Source of the DNA: Bacteroidota bacterium
Lineage (GTDB): Bacteria; Bacteroidota; Bacteroidia; Chitinophagales; Chitinophagaceae
Length of the DNA stretch: 16,732 bases
Direction: 5' to 3'
Assembly (NCBI GenBank): GCA_947460795.1
Contig: CANHJA010000019.1
Location: forward strand, 1 to 16,732
Shown: piece after piece, positions 1 to 7,471 of the stretch
How the letters are laid out: each line of letters starts with the position of its first letter
Numbering within the stretch: the stretch's first letter is position 1
The notes under the pieces: generated by a model
Database searches by the model: none
What the model was told of the DNA's origin: nothing
What the model saw: only the letters and a program-made list of their open reading frames with translations
Translations under genes and position numbers: made by a program

Positions 1-464
1 AATATCCCTACTTTATTGCAAGAATTCAAAGAATCAATACATTTTGTGAAGATGAAGTTGGAAGTATCTGTTTTGCCATTTAAACTATATGATAATGCTT
101 GTATCGCATCATTGTTTTTCAATCTATAGAAATTACTTGGAAAGAGTGAGTTAAATGAGTTATTTATTGTAGGAACTAAATACTTGTTATTCAGTTTGAT
201 TTTACTGTAACTTGATTTGTATTCTTGAGGAGAAAATTTATATAGATAATTTAATTTATAAGTTAAGTCATTCGGAGAAGTGATTTTTGGTATATTATAC
301 CATTCGTTTCCTAAGAAGTTTTCTGTAAAAAATAAGTTTGTATTAAAATAAGAAGACAATGCTATGCTATCATTATAGCTCGTTTGAGTATATGCACGGG
401 TATTTGTGAATAAGATAAAAAGTAAATAAAATAAATATTTTTTAGAAATTGAAAGAGTATTCAT
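1..464 (-). CDS. Hypothetical secreted protein, C-terminus beyond left edge
   Basis: This minus-strand frame starts at ATG 464 and stays open for 154 codons to the left edge, so the C-terminus and stop are missing. The N-terminus looks like a signal peptide: MNTLSISKK gives a basic start, residues 10-20 form a hydrophobic core (YLFYLLFILFT), and a cleavage site is plausible around residues 24-27 (RAYTQ). The visible mature part is rich in Asn, Ser, Tyr and Lys and has no motif I recognise. Its start lies one base past the stop of the upstream acyltransferase, so it appears to be the last visible gene of the polysaccharide operon and may be translationally coupled. An exported protein in such an operon could act on the finished polymer or be a surface protein, but nothing in the sequence decides this. 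Confidence is high that it is a gene and nil for its function. Confidence 0.75.
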   Translation of the reverse strand, partial: MNTLSISKKYLFYLLFILFTNTRAYTQTSYNDSIALSSYFNTNLFFTENFLGNEWYNIPKITSPNDLTYKLNYLYKFSPQEYKSSYSKIKLNNKYLVPTINNSFNSLFPSNFYRLKNNDAIQALSYSLNGKTDTSNFIFTKCIDSLNSCNKVGI

Positions 465-465
465 T

Positions 466-975
466 TTATATATTTTTAATGATTTTCGCAGGACAACCTG
501 CAATCACAACATTTGAAGGAAAACTTTTAGTTACAACTGAATTGGCACCAACAGTAACATTATCTCCTAACTCAACCCCAGGTAAAATTGTTACTGAATT
601 TCCCAACCAACAATTTTTCCCTATTTTTATTGAAGATACATTGTATTTTTTTCTGTTTAAAAGTTCATGATTTGCGGTTTGTATGCAGCAATTCCAAGCC
701 CAAATAGTACCTTCTCCAATTTCTAATGTAGAGCCTTCTTTGATGTCGAAATAACATCCTCCGGATACAGCAAAGTTAAATAATACATCTTTTGTTGTTT
801 GGATATTTTTGTATCCATCAATTTTAGAAGTGAAATGAACCGATGTGTTAACTGTTGAATTTATTCTAAAAAATCTTTGAAAAATGAAATTTACAAATAA
901 TTGAAAGATACCTACAGGTGCTAAATATTCTTTCCCGAAAAAATTACAAATTCTTATAAACATCCTTCGTTCCAT
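466..975 (-). CDS. Left-handed beta-helix (hexapeptide) O-acetyltransferase-like protein
   Basis: A 169-residue protein of the maltose/capsular O-acetyltransferase type. The C-terminal half shows hexapeptide-repeat turns: LEIGEG near residue 84, IKIGKNCWLGNSVTI at 116-130, and LGDNVTVGANSVVTK at 136-150. The typical closing AGCPAKIIK sits at 159-167. The conserved histidine of such enzymes is probably H103 in TANHE. The N-terminal part (about 18-37) is hydrophobic and aromatic and may sit against the membrane. The family uses acetyl-CoA to acetylate a sugar hydroxyl, and the acceptor here is presumably a residue of the nearby polysaccharide. The frame overlaps the end of the flippase gene by 32 nt if ATG 975 is used; ATG 963 (MFIRIC...) is an equally reasonable start with a 20-nt overlap. 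The acyl group and the acceptor are inferred from context only. Confidence 0.85.
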   Translation of the reverse strand: MERRMFIRICNFFGKEYLAPVGIFQLFVNFIFQRFFRINSTVNTSVHFTSKIDGYKNIQTTKDVLFNFAVSGGCYFDIKEGSTLEIGEGTIWAWNCCIQTANHELLNRKKYNVSSIKIGKNCWLGNSVTILPGVELGDNVTVGANSVVTKSFPSNVVIAGCPAKIIKNI

Positions 976-2404
976 AATTAAATAATTTCAGTTTGATTTT
1001 TTCATACTGTGACATGAAATAATCATTATTTGTAAATTTTTTTAAATTTATTAAAAGTACTAATATAATAAAAATAAAAAGAAATATACATTTTATTAAT
1101 AAACTCAAGGGAATAAAATTAGTTAAAAAGTAAAATGAAATAGCAATCATGATATTTAAAATAAAGTTTTTATAGTTGTATTTGATATCAATGAATTTTC
1201 GAGTAAAAAATATGGTGATAGTAAAATTAATTATACTGAGTAATAAAGTACTTACTACTAATCCAATTGTATTGTAATAATAAAGTAATGCATAACTCAT
1301 GATTGCACCCAAAATCGAGGTGCTAATAAAAATCAACGAAGAAATACCTGTTTTGTTTTTCGCATTAATTCCTATGCCCACTATGGAATTAAATATATTG
1401 ATTAGGAATGTTAAAGCCAATAATCCAAAATATTGATTTGAAATAGAGTATTTAGAATCATAGAAAAAATCAATTGCTAAGGGATATATGAATACAGAAA
1501 CAATGAAAAGGAGGAAAAATAGTAATGTCAATAAATTGAATATTATCTCAAACTTCTTAAAATTTTCTTTTTCTGAAAATCGTTTTAAAAAAAACGGTTG
1601 CCAAAACATATTAAATACAGATTCCATTAGGGTAATTACACTGGCTACTTTTAAAGCAAGCATGTAATCAGAAAGAGATTGTAGTCCCTTTGAATGTTGT
1701 AACAAAAAACGATTTAGGTAAATATTAACCCATACCATTATCGTAATTGGAACCAATGGCAATGAATATCTTAAACAAATAATTAATGTTGGAAGTGATA
1801 TTTTAAATTCAAATTTATTAATAAATAAAGGGACTATTATTAATACAGGAATTACATTTTGCAAGACAATGGCTATAATGATTGTGTTGCTGGATAGGAT
1901 ATTAAACTTAAATGAAAGAAATAAATAGGCTAGTATAATAATAAATTGAGATACAGATATAATGGCAAATAGGTTGATTTTTTCTGAAAACCGAAGGTAT
2001 AAGTTTGTGATTGTACTTATGTTCGAAAAGAAAATAAGCAAACTGCCTATTATACACAATTTACTATATTCTTCATTTCCAAACAAAAACGTAGAGATGT
2101 TATTGGAAAATAAAATAGAGATTATTGTAAGTATTAAAGAAAGTGAACCCACCGTAAAAATAATTGAAGAAACCAAGCTGCTATTTTTTACTTCGTTGTA
2201 AAAATATCTTGCCAAAGCACTCTCAAGAGATAAAGAGGTAAGTAATGCTATTAAAGAAAAAAATGAAATAATAATATCTGTTGATGCAAAATTTTCTTTA
2301 CTAATAAATTTAGCTACAATCAAAGGAATTAAAAAGGACGAAAGTACTTTTGAAAGTATATTTGAAATCCCAAATACAGTAATTGACTTTAGTATTTTTT
2401 TCAA
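944..2404 (-). CDS. Wzx-type polysaccharide flippase (MOP/PST superfamily)
   Basis: A 486-residue, almost entirely hydrophobic protein with about 12-14 predicted membrane spans separated by short Lys/Asn-rich loops. The N-terminus, with ITVFGISNILSKVLSSFLIP at residues 8-27, is typical of O-antigen/PST transporters. Its role would be to flip undecaprenyl-diphosphate-linked oligosaccharide units across the inner membrane. The location between a GT-C-like membrane protein and an acyltransferase in a nucleotide-sugar operon fits. The frame begins with TTG at 2404, three bases after the TAA of the upstream gene. The next codons upstream are ACT and that TAA, and the first in-frame ATG lies more than 200 codons downstream inside the membrane domain, so TTG is the only sensible common start. 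The 3' end overlaps the next gene. The gene is strikingly AT-rich. The class is secure, the substrate is unknown. Confidence 0.9.
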   Translation of the reverse strand: MKKILKSITVFGISNILSKVLSSFLIPLIVAKFISKENFASTDIIISFFSLIALLTSLSLESALARYFYNEVKNSSLVSSIIFTVGSLSLILTIISILFSNNISTFLFGNEEYSKLCIIGSLLIFFSNISTITNLYLRFSEKINLFAIISVSQFIIILAYLFLSFKFNILSSNTIIIAIVLQNVIPVLIIVPLFINKFEFKISLPTLIICLRYSLPLVPITIMVWVNIYLNRFLLQHSKGLQSLSDYMLALKVASVITLMESVFNMFWQPFFLKRFSEKENFKKFEIIFNLLTLLFFLLFIVSVFIYPLAIDFFYDSKYSISNQYFGLLALTFLINIFNSIVGIGINAKNKTGISSLIFISTSILGAIMSYALLYYYNTIGLVVSTLLLSIINFTITIFFTRKFIDIKYNYKNFILNIMIAISFYFLTNFIPLSLLIKCIFLFIFIILVLLINLKKFTNNDYFMSQYEKIKLKLFNYGTKDVYKNL

Positions 2405-2407
2405 AGT

Positions 2408-3964
2408 TTATTGATTTATTCTGTAAATAATAATATTGGGAAATTCTTCAATAATCATTAATTTTTCAAAATTAATAGCACTCGCATTTTTAAATTCTGT
2501 GATATAGGATTCCAAATTATTTGATTTAATAATTAGATAATCAAAATTTGTATGTTTATAAAAAGTTGCCAAAGCTTCTGGCTTATATTCATCACCATGT
2601 TTTTGGTATATATTATTGAAAGAAATGCCCAGCGTTTCTGGTTTAGATATATATGCAAAAAACAATTTGATATTTTCATATTCCATAAGATATCTTGAAA
2701 TGGTTTCATTATTTGACAATATCTTAATTTCTTGGTTTTGGTTCTCTATATTAATTTTATTAATAAAATCATTGATATTATTTTTTGTCTCATTTGTAGT
2801 GCTATCTTTTTTATTTGTGATAATGTAGTAGTTTAATAATAAAAGGATCGTGTTTAAAATGATTACGATATTTAAATTGATATTTTTAAGGGTTAATGAT
2901 AAAAGAACACATGCAGGCAAAATAAATTCAAGGTATCTTTCTGGTTCACCTAAAAAACGAGTTTTTCTAAATGTAGTTAGTATAAATACAAAAAATCCAG
3001 AAAGAAATAAGGAGGTTAAGATTTTCTGAAATGAATCTAAAGTATTAAAGTTGGTTATTACATAATACATTAAAATGAAAACAATTGGGAATCCTAATAG
3101 GGCACTAATAATTGAATTTGTATATGTGTATATTAATAAGTTTTTTTTAGAGTCTGTTTTATATTTTTTATAAAATCCTGAAATAAAATCACCCCAAATA
3201 CTAGGTCTGTTATTTAAACTCATAGTAAAAATTAAATGCTTGTAAAACATAATTTTCAACCTAAATAATTCTAAGTAATAAATTTTAGCAACTTTAGGAT
3301 TTAAGATAAACCAAATTAGAAAACCGATTGCTATAGGCGATAATATATAAAAAGATTTGTTTAGATAAAAAAATGAAAAAAGTACAGAAATAAATAAAAT
3401 GGCTTGGAATGCAAAATTACTGCCAAACCAAGCGATACATGAAATAATTGTAAGTAAAATTAGTATGTAATAATTATTAGTATGAATAAAATACAATAAC
3501 GATAGTAAATAAAGATGGCCTAAAAATAGCCCGAAAGACCTTCCGCTTAAACCCATATTTTTTGCATTCCAAAACACATAAAAAAAAGGAGTTGTGACAA
3601 ATATGAATACTGTTTTGTAAATATTGATATTCGTAATGTCCAGTTCTTTTCTAAATAAATAGATACTTGAAGTGATGAGTATAATTAATAAAGAGTTGAA
3701 AAAATAATTTAAAAGGTGTCCCTTTTCGGTCACAAATTTTTTACTAAATAAGGATAATAATTTATGATAAAGCTGAGGATAATAAATAGGAGTGGAGATA
3801 ACAAGATGTTTAAAATGAGTAATTAATTTCCCATTATTTTCTCTTATTTCATTTGATAGTTTAAAATGAAAAAAATGATCACTGCCTATGGATTTATTAT
3901 TTTTAAAAAAAATAAACAGTAAGAATGAAAATAAAAAAACAAAAATAATTGTTATTAAAACCAT
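2408..3964 (-). CDS. Polytopic membrane protein, probable GT-C glycosyltransferase (or Wzy-like)
   Basis: A 518-residue integral membrane protein with about ten hydrophobic segments up to residue ~385 and a C-terminal soluble domain of roughly 130 residues. A first membrane helix is followed by a loop with an Asp (GSDHFFHFK, D29). After it come a STPIYYPQLYHKLL segment at 58-71 and a later FLGEPERYLEFILP segment. This arrangement resembles GT-C/GT39-like transferases that use polyprenyl-phosphate-linked sugars, where a periplasmic-loop Asp is catalytic. Such a protein would act at the periplasmic face of the inner membrane. No O-antigen ligase (Wzy_C) signature was recognised, but a divergent Wzy polymerase is the main alternative, because the operon has a flippase and no other polymerase candidate in the window. 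It lies four bases after the epimerase gene and three before wzx. The AT content is very high. Confidence 0.65.
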   Translation of the reverse strand: MVLITIIFVFLFSFLLFIFFKNNKSIGSDHFFHFKLSNEIRENNGKLITHFKHLVISTPIYYPQLYHKLLSLFSKKFVTEKGHLLNYFFNSLLIILITSSIYLFRKELDITNINIYKTVFIFVTTPFFYVFWNAKNMGLSGRSFGLFLGHLYLLSLLYFIHTNNYYILILLTIISCIAWFGSNFAFQAILFISVLFSFFYLNKSFYILSPIAIGFLIWFILNPKVAKIYYLELFRLKIMFYKHLIFTMSLNNRPSIWGDFISGFYKKYKTDSKKNLLIYTYTNSIISALLGFPIVFILMYYVITNFNTLDSFQKILTSLFLSGFFVFILTTFRKTRFLGEPERYLEFILPACVLLSLTLKNINLNIVIILNTILLLLNYYIITNKKDSTTNETKNNINDFINKINIENQNQEIKILSNNETISRYLMEYENIKLFFAYISKPETLGISFNNIYQKHGDEYKPEALATFYKHTNFDYLIIKSNNLESYITEFKNASAINFEKLMIIEEFPNIIIYRINQ

Positions 3965-3968
3965 TCTA

Positions 3969-4955
3969 TTAATCTTTACTATTTATTAAATTGGATTTGT
4001 ACCAGTTTATAGTTTCTTCGATACCTTTTTTTATATTAATTATTGGCGTCCAATTTAATTTTTGGTGTATTTTTTCAATATCTACCACTCTTCTTCTGAT
4101 GTTATCAATATCTCTTTCTGGTAGTCGAGTTATATGAATAGATGGGATTATTTCTTTAATTAATTCTGCCAATCTAATTACAGAAATTTCTACGCCGGTA
4201 CCAATATTAAACACATCGTTTATGGCCATTGGGTGCACAGCAGCTATGATTGTAGCTTGCACTGCGTCTGTTACAAATGTGTAATCTCTTGTTTGTTCCC
4301 CGTCACCAATCACAGGCAATTCTTTACCATTTAATGCGGAGTCAATAAATTTACCTAACACTCCGCAATATGGATTTTTAGGAGATTGCCCATAACCATA
4401 AACATTAGAATATCTTACAGAAGTAACAGGAATGCCATAATTTTTACCATAAATCATTGTGAAATTTTCACCTAATAATTTTGTAGCAGCATAGTTACTC
4501 AAAACTTGAGGATAGCTTAGTTCATTCAAAGGCAGATTGGTGCTGCTACCATAAACAGAAGCTGATGATGTGTAAATGAATTTTTCTAAGTTACCTGAGG
4601 GATTTTTTTTGAAATATTCTAAAATTCGAAGCGTACTGAGTGCATTTACTTCTAAATCATATTCCGCATTTTTACTCGATGCGGCTATTTGTACACAGGC
4701 TAAATGAAAGATATAATTTGCATTATTTAAAACTTCTTGGTATGCTTCTATATTTAAAACATCCGTATTAATGAACGTAATTTTAGATAAATTTTCTCCT
4801 AAAATATCAGGAGAGCTGTTTAAACAATTATCAACGACTGTAATTTCACAGTTAAAAGTATCGAGTAGTGTATTCACTAAATTGTGCCCTACAAACCCTA
4901 AGCCACCCGTTACTAATACTTTTTTATGTTTAATTTTATCTAAATAATCTATCAT
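3969..4955 (-). CDS. NAD-dependent sugar epimerase/dehydratase (extended SDR)
   Basis: A 328-residue extended short-chain dehydrogenase/reductase acting on a nucleotide sugar. Visible motifs are the NAD-binding GGLGFVG at 17-23, the acidic end of beta-2 (VVDN, D42), TSSASVYGSS around 129-138 with the catalytic Ser, and the catalytic YAATK pair Y155/K159. Downstream are GDGEQTRDYTFVTDA and FNIGTG, usual in UDP-hexose 4-epimerases of the GalE/WbpP/Gne type. The length fits that group. The most likely reaction is C4 epimerisation of a UDP-sugar such as UDP-GlcNAc or UDP-GlcNAc-uronate, but related decarboxylases and 4,6-dehydratases share this fold and the substrate cannot be read from the motifs. 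It follows the WlbA-like dehydrogenase by 12 nt and precedes the membrane protein by 4 nt, so it serves the same pathway. The family call is firm, the exact reaction open. Confidence 0.88.
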   Translation of the reverse strand: MIDYLDKIKHKKVLVTGGLGFVGHNLVNTLLDTFNCEITVVDNCLNSSPDILGENLSKITFINTDVLNIEAYQEVLNNANYIFHLACVQIAASSKNAEYDLEVNALSTLRILEYFKKNPSGNLEKFIYTSSASVYGSSTNLPLNELSYPQVLSNYAATKLLGENFTMIYGKNYGIPVTSVRYSNVYGYGQSPKNPYCGVLGKFIDSALNGKELPVIGDGEQTRDYTFVTDAVQATIIAAVHPMAINDVFNIGTGVEISVIRLAELIKEIIPSIHITRLPERDIDNIRRRVVDIEKIHQKLNWTPIINIKKGIEETINWYKSNLINSKD

Positions 4956-4967
4956 TCGTTTCTTTTT

Positions 4968-5978
4968 TTATTTATACATTCTTTCAATAATATCCACTAC
5001 TTTCAATCCTTCTAATGCATTGGTTGTAATCGTTGATCTGTTTTTTAATACATCTACTACGTTTTCAATAATATAATGATGATTTGCTGCACTTCCTTTG
5101 TAAGCTCCATAATCATTGCCAGGGTTAGTAGGAGGAAGCTCGGGCATTTCATAATCTTTAATATGACAAACTTCCACTTTATCCATGTATTGGCCGCCAA
5201 TTTTCACACTTCCATTTTCTCCAATAATGGTCATTGAACTTTCTAAATTTTTATCCCATATTGAAGTTGAGAAATTTAAACAGCCTAAACCGCCATTTAC
5301 GAATTCAAAATTAATTACACCGCTATCTTCTTTAAACTCTGTCAAGTGACTGTGGTTAAAATTAGCAAATCTTGAATTTACGTTTTGAATATCTCCAAAT
5401 AACCAATACATCAAATCGATGAAATGAGAGAATTGAGTAAATAAAGTCCCTCCATCTAAATCTTTTTTCCCATGCCAGCTATCCAATTTATAATATCGAT
5501 CGTCTCTGTTCCAATAGCAATTTAATTGCATCATGAAAATTTTTCCTAATTTACCACTTTCAATCACATCTTTTATCCATACACTGGGAGGGCTATACCT
5601 GTTTTGCATCACTGCAAATACTTGTTTGTGAACATGTAAAGCTTTAAATATAACCTTTTCGGCGTCTTGTTTATTTAACGACATAGGTTTTTCAATCACA
5701 ATATGCTTTTTAGCTTCCAATGCTAACAATGCATGTTCAGCATGAAATCCATTAGGAGAGGCAATATTGATTACATCAATCGATTCGGCAATTTCAGAAG
5801 CTAATAATTCTTCAATTGAATTGAAAAATGGAACGTCAAAAGATTCTATTCCTAATTTACTTTTTTCTTTAACATCTACCAAAGCAACCAATTCTGATTC
5901 CGTATTTCTAGAAATCATTTCAGCATGTCTTTTCCCAATATGTCCACAGCCTATAACGGCAAATTTTATTTTTCCCAT
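4968..5978 (-). CDS. wlbA: WlbA/WbpB-like UDP-GlcNAc-uronate 3-dehydrogenase (Gfo/Idh/MocA family)
   Basis: A 336-residue Gfo/Idh/MocA-family oxidoreductase. The N-terminal Rossmann domain has GCGHIG at 10-15, ALVD at 32-35 and the family EKP motif at 96-98, with K97 the expected catalytic Lys. In the C-terminal domain, NRYSPP (126-131), NCYWNRDDRYY (153-163) and GGTLFTQFSHFIDLMYW (176-192, H185) match what I know of WlbA/WbpB proteins. These oxidise C3 of UDP-2-acetamido-2-deoxy-glucuronate with NAD+ to the 3-keto sugar, the step before amination. The next gene upstream encodes the acetyltransferase of the same pathway, six bases away, which strongly supports the assignment. The aminotransferase that normally acts between them is not in the window. 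The product would feed a diacetamido-uronic-acid residue of the polysaccharide. A related Gfo/Idh/MocA specificity is possible but less likely. Confidence 0.88.
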   Translation of the reverse strand: MGKIKFAVIGCGHIGKRHAEMISRNTESELVALVDVKEKSKLGIESFDVPFFNSIEELLASEIAESIDVINIASPNGFHAEHALLALEAKKHIVIEKPMSLNKQDAEKVIFKALHVHKQVFAVMQNRYSPPSVWIKDVIESGKLGKIFMMQLNCYWNRDDRYYKLDSWHGKKDLDGGTLFTQFSHFIDLMYWLFGDIQNVNSRFANFNHSHLTEFKEDSGVINFEFVNGGLGCLNFSTSIWDKNLESSMTIIGENGSVKIGGQYMDKVEVCHIKDYEMPELPPTNPGNDYGAYKGSAANHHYIIENVVDVLKNRSTITTNALEGLKVVDIIERMYK

Positions 5979-5984
5979 AAAAGA

Positions 5985-6563
5985 TTACTTTATTCTAGTT
6001 ACTTTATTGTTTTCTAATTTGTATACTTGTTGGCTTTCTTCACAGGTAGCGATTCCATCAGTGTCAAACGACAATTTATGTCCGTATTCGCTCATCCACC
6101 CAATTTGTTTTGCGGGGTTTCCTACCAATAAAGCATAATCGGGTACGTTTTTTGTGACAACAGCGCCGGCTCCTATAAAAGCGAAATTGCCAATATCATG
6201 TCCGCATACTATGGTCGCATTGGCACCTATTGAAGCCCCATTGCCAACATGTGTTTTGTCATATTGACCTCTTCTGTTTACGCCGCTTCTAGGGTTTGTA
6301 ACATTCGTAAAAACGCAAGATGGGCCTAAAAACACATCATCTCCACAGGTTACGCCAGTGTAAATAGAAACGTTGTTTTGAATTTTTACATTTTTCCCTA
6401 GCACAACTTCCGGTGAAATGACCACATTTTGACCAATATTACAATTTTCGCCAATCACGCAATTAGGCATAATATGACTGAAATGCCATATTTTAACTCC
6501 ATTTTCTATCTTACATCCTTCGTCTATAATAGCGGAAGGGTGAGCGAAATAATTCGTATCCAT
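5985..6563 (-). CDS. wlbB: WlbB/WbpD-like UDP-3-amino-GlcNAc-uronate N-acetyltransferase
   Basis: A 192-residue left-handed beta-helix N-acetyltransferase. Hexapeptide turns run through most of the chain: IENGVKIWHFSHI near residues 19-31, IGENCNIGQNVVISPEV at 37-53, and IGANATIVCGHDIGNFAFIGAGAVVTK in the second half. FTNVTNPRSGVNRRGQY and VGNPAKQIGWMSEYG are hallmarks of WbpD/WlbB proteins, and the length matches. The enzyme transfers acetyl from acetyl-CoA to the 3-amino group of UDP-2-acetamido-3-amino-2,3-dideoxy-glucuronate, giving the 2,3-diacetamido sugar used in some O-antigens. It sits between rmlA (36 nt upstream) and the WlbA-like dehydrogenase (6 nt downstream). A trimer with the active site between subunits is expected from the family. 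Some homologues acetylate other 3-amino sugars, including dTDP-linked ones, which matters here because dTDP-sugar genes lie directly upstream. Confidence 0.9.
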   Translation of the reverse strand: MDTNYFAHPSAIIDEGCKIENGVKIWHFSHIMPNCVIGENCNIGQNVVISPEVVLGKNVKIQNNVSIYTGVTCGDDVFLGPSCVFTNVTNPRSGVNRRGQYDKTHVGNGASIGANATIVCGHDIGNFAFIGAGAVVTKNVPDYALLVGNPAKQIGWMSEYGHKLSFDTDGIATCEESQQVYKLENNKVTRIK

Positions 6564-6599
6564 ATTAATTATGTTATTGCGAAAGTAACAAAAATTAAG

Positions 6600-7463
6600 T
6601 TATTTTTTAATAAGATTTAGTAAATAGTGCCCATAGCCACTTTTTGTTAGTTTTTCTCCAAGGGTTTTCAATTGAGCCTCATTTATAAATTTCATTACAA
6701 ATGCAATTTCTTCAATGCAGCCAATTTTTGTTCCTTGTCTTTTTTCAATTACTCGAACAAATTCTGAGGCATCGTGCAAACTGTCAAATGTACCTGTGTC
6801 TAACCAAGCCGTTGACCGATCCAATACAGCAACTTTTAAATTTCCCTGCGCTAAATAAATTTTATTCACATCTGTAATTTCATATTCACCTCTAGCAGAA
6901 GGTTGTAAGTTTTTGGCAATTTGTACAACCGTATTGTCGTAAAAATATAAACCAGGAACAGCATATTTCGATTTTGGATTGAGTGGTTTCTCTTCGATTG
7001 ATTTAGCATTGAAATTTTCATCAAATTCAACAACACCATATCGCTCGGGATCAGAAACAGGATAAGCAAATACATAACCACCTTCGATGTTTTGTAGCGT
7101 TTGCAATTGACGACCTAATCCACTGCCATAAAATATATTATCTCCTAATACGAGGGCCACTTTATCATTTCCTATAAATTCTTCACCAATTACAAAAGCT
7201 TGCGCTAATCCATTTGGTACTTCTTGTTTTGCGTAGGAAATTTTGCAACCAATGTCAGAACCATTTCCTAAAAGTCGAATGAATTGCTCATTGTCTTCAG
7301 GTGTTGTAATGATTAAAATTTCATTGATGCCTGCCATCATTAAAACCGAAAGTGGGTAATAAATCATGGGTTTGTCATAAATGGGCATTAATTGTTTTGA
7401 AATAGCCTTTGTTATTGGATATAATCGAGTGCCTGAACCGCCTGCTAATATGATTCCTTTCAT
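6600..7463 (-). CDS. rfbA: Glucose-1-phosphate thymidylyltransferase RmlA
   Basis: A 287-residue nucleotidyltransferase that joins dTTP and glucose-1-phosphate to give dTDP-glucose and pyrophosphate in the cytoplasm. The N-terminus carries the signature GGSGTRLYP at residues 8-16, then KQLMPIYDKPMIYYPLS at 23-39. Downstream are LGDNIFYG with the metal-binding Asp, the substrate-binding EEKP, the PGLYFYDN stretch and WLDTGT. The length is the usual one for RmlA of the short (about 290-residue) class. It follows rmlB by 8 nt, so the two enzymes are probably co-translated and perform consecutive steps. In this family dTDP-rhamnose usually inhibits the enzyme allosterically; I did not check the regulatory-site residues. 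Nothing looks truncated or altered. Confidence 0.97.
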   Translation of the reverse strand: MKGIILAGGSGTRLYPITKAISKQLMPIYDKPMIYYPLSVLMMAGINEILIITTPEDNEQFIRLLGNGSDIGCKISYAKQEVPNGLAQAFVIGEEFIGNDKVALVLGDNIFYGSGLGRQLQTLQNIEGGYVFAYPVSDPERYGVVEFDENFNAKSIEEKPLNPKSKYAVPGLYFYDNTVVQIAKNLQPSARGEYEITDVNKIYLAQGNLKVAVLDRSTAWLDTGTFDSLHDASEFVRVIEKRQGTKIGCIEEIAFVMKFINEAQLKTLGEKLTKSGYGHYLLNLIKK

Positions 7464-7471
7464 TTATTTTA

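Noticed and set aside
5767..6138. 123-codon open frame on the plus strand across the wlbA/wlbB junction
   Set aside because: It lies opposite two clearly real genes, has no recognisable domain, and spans their junction; it is a shadow frame.
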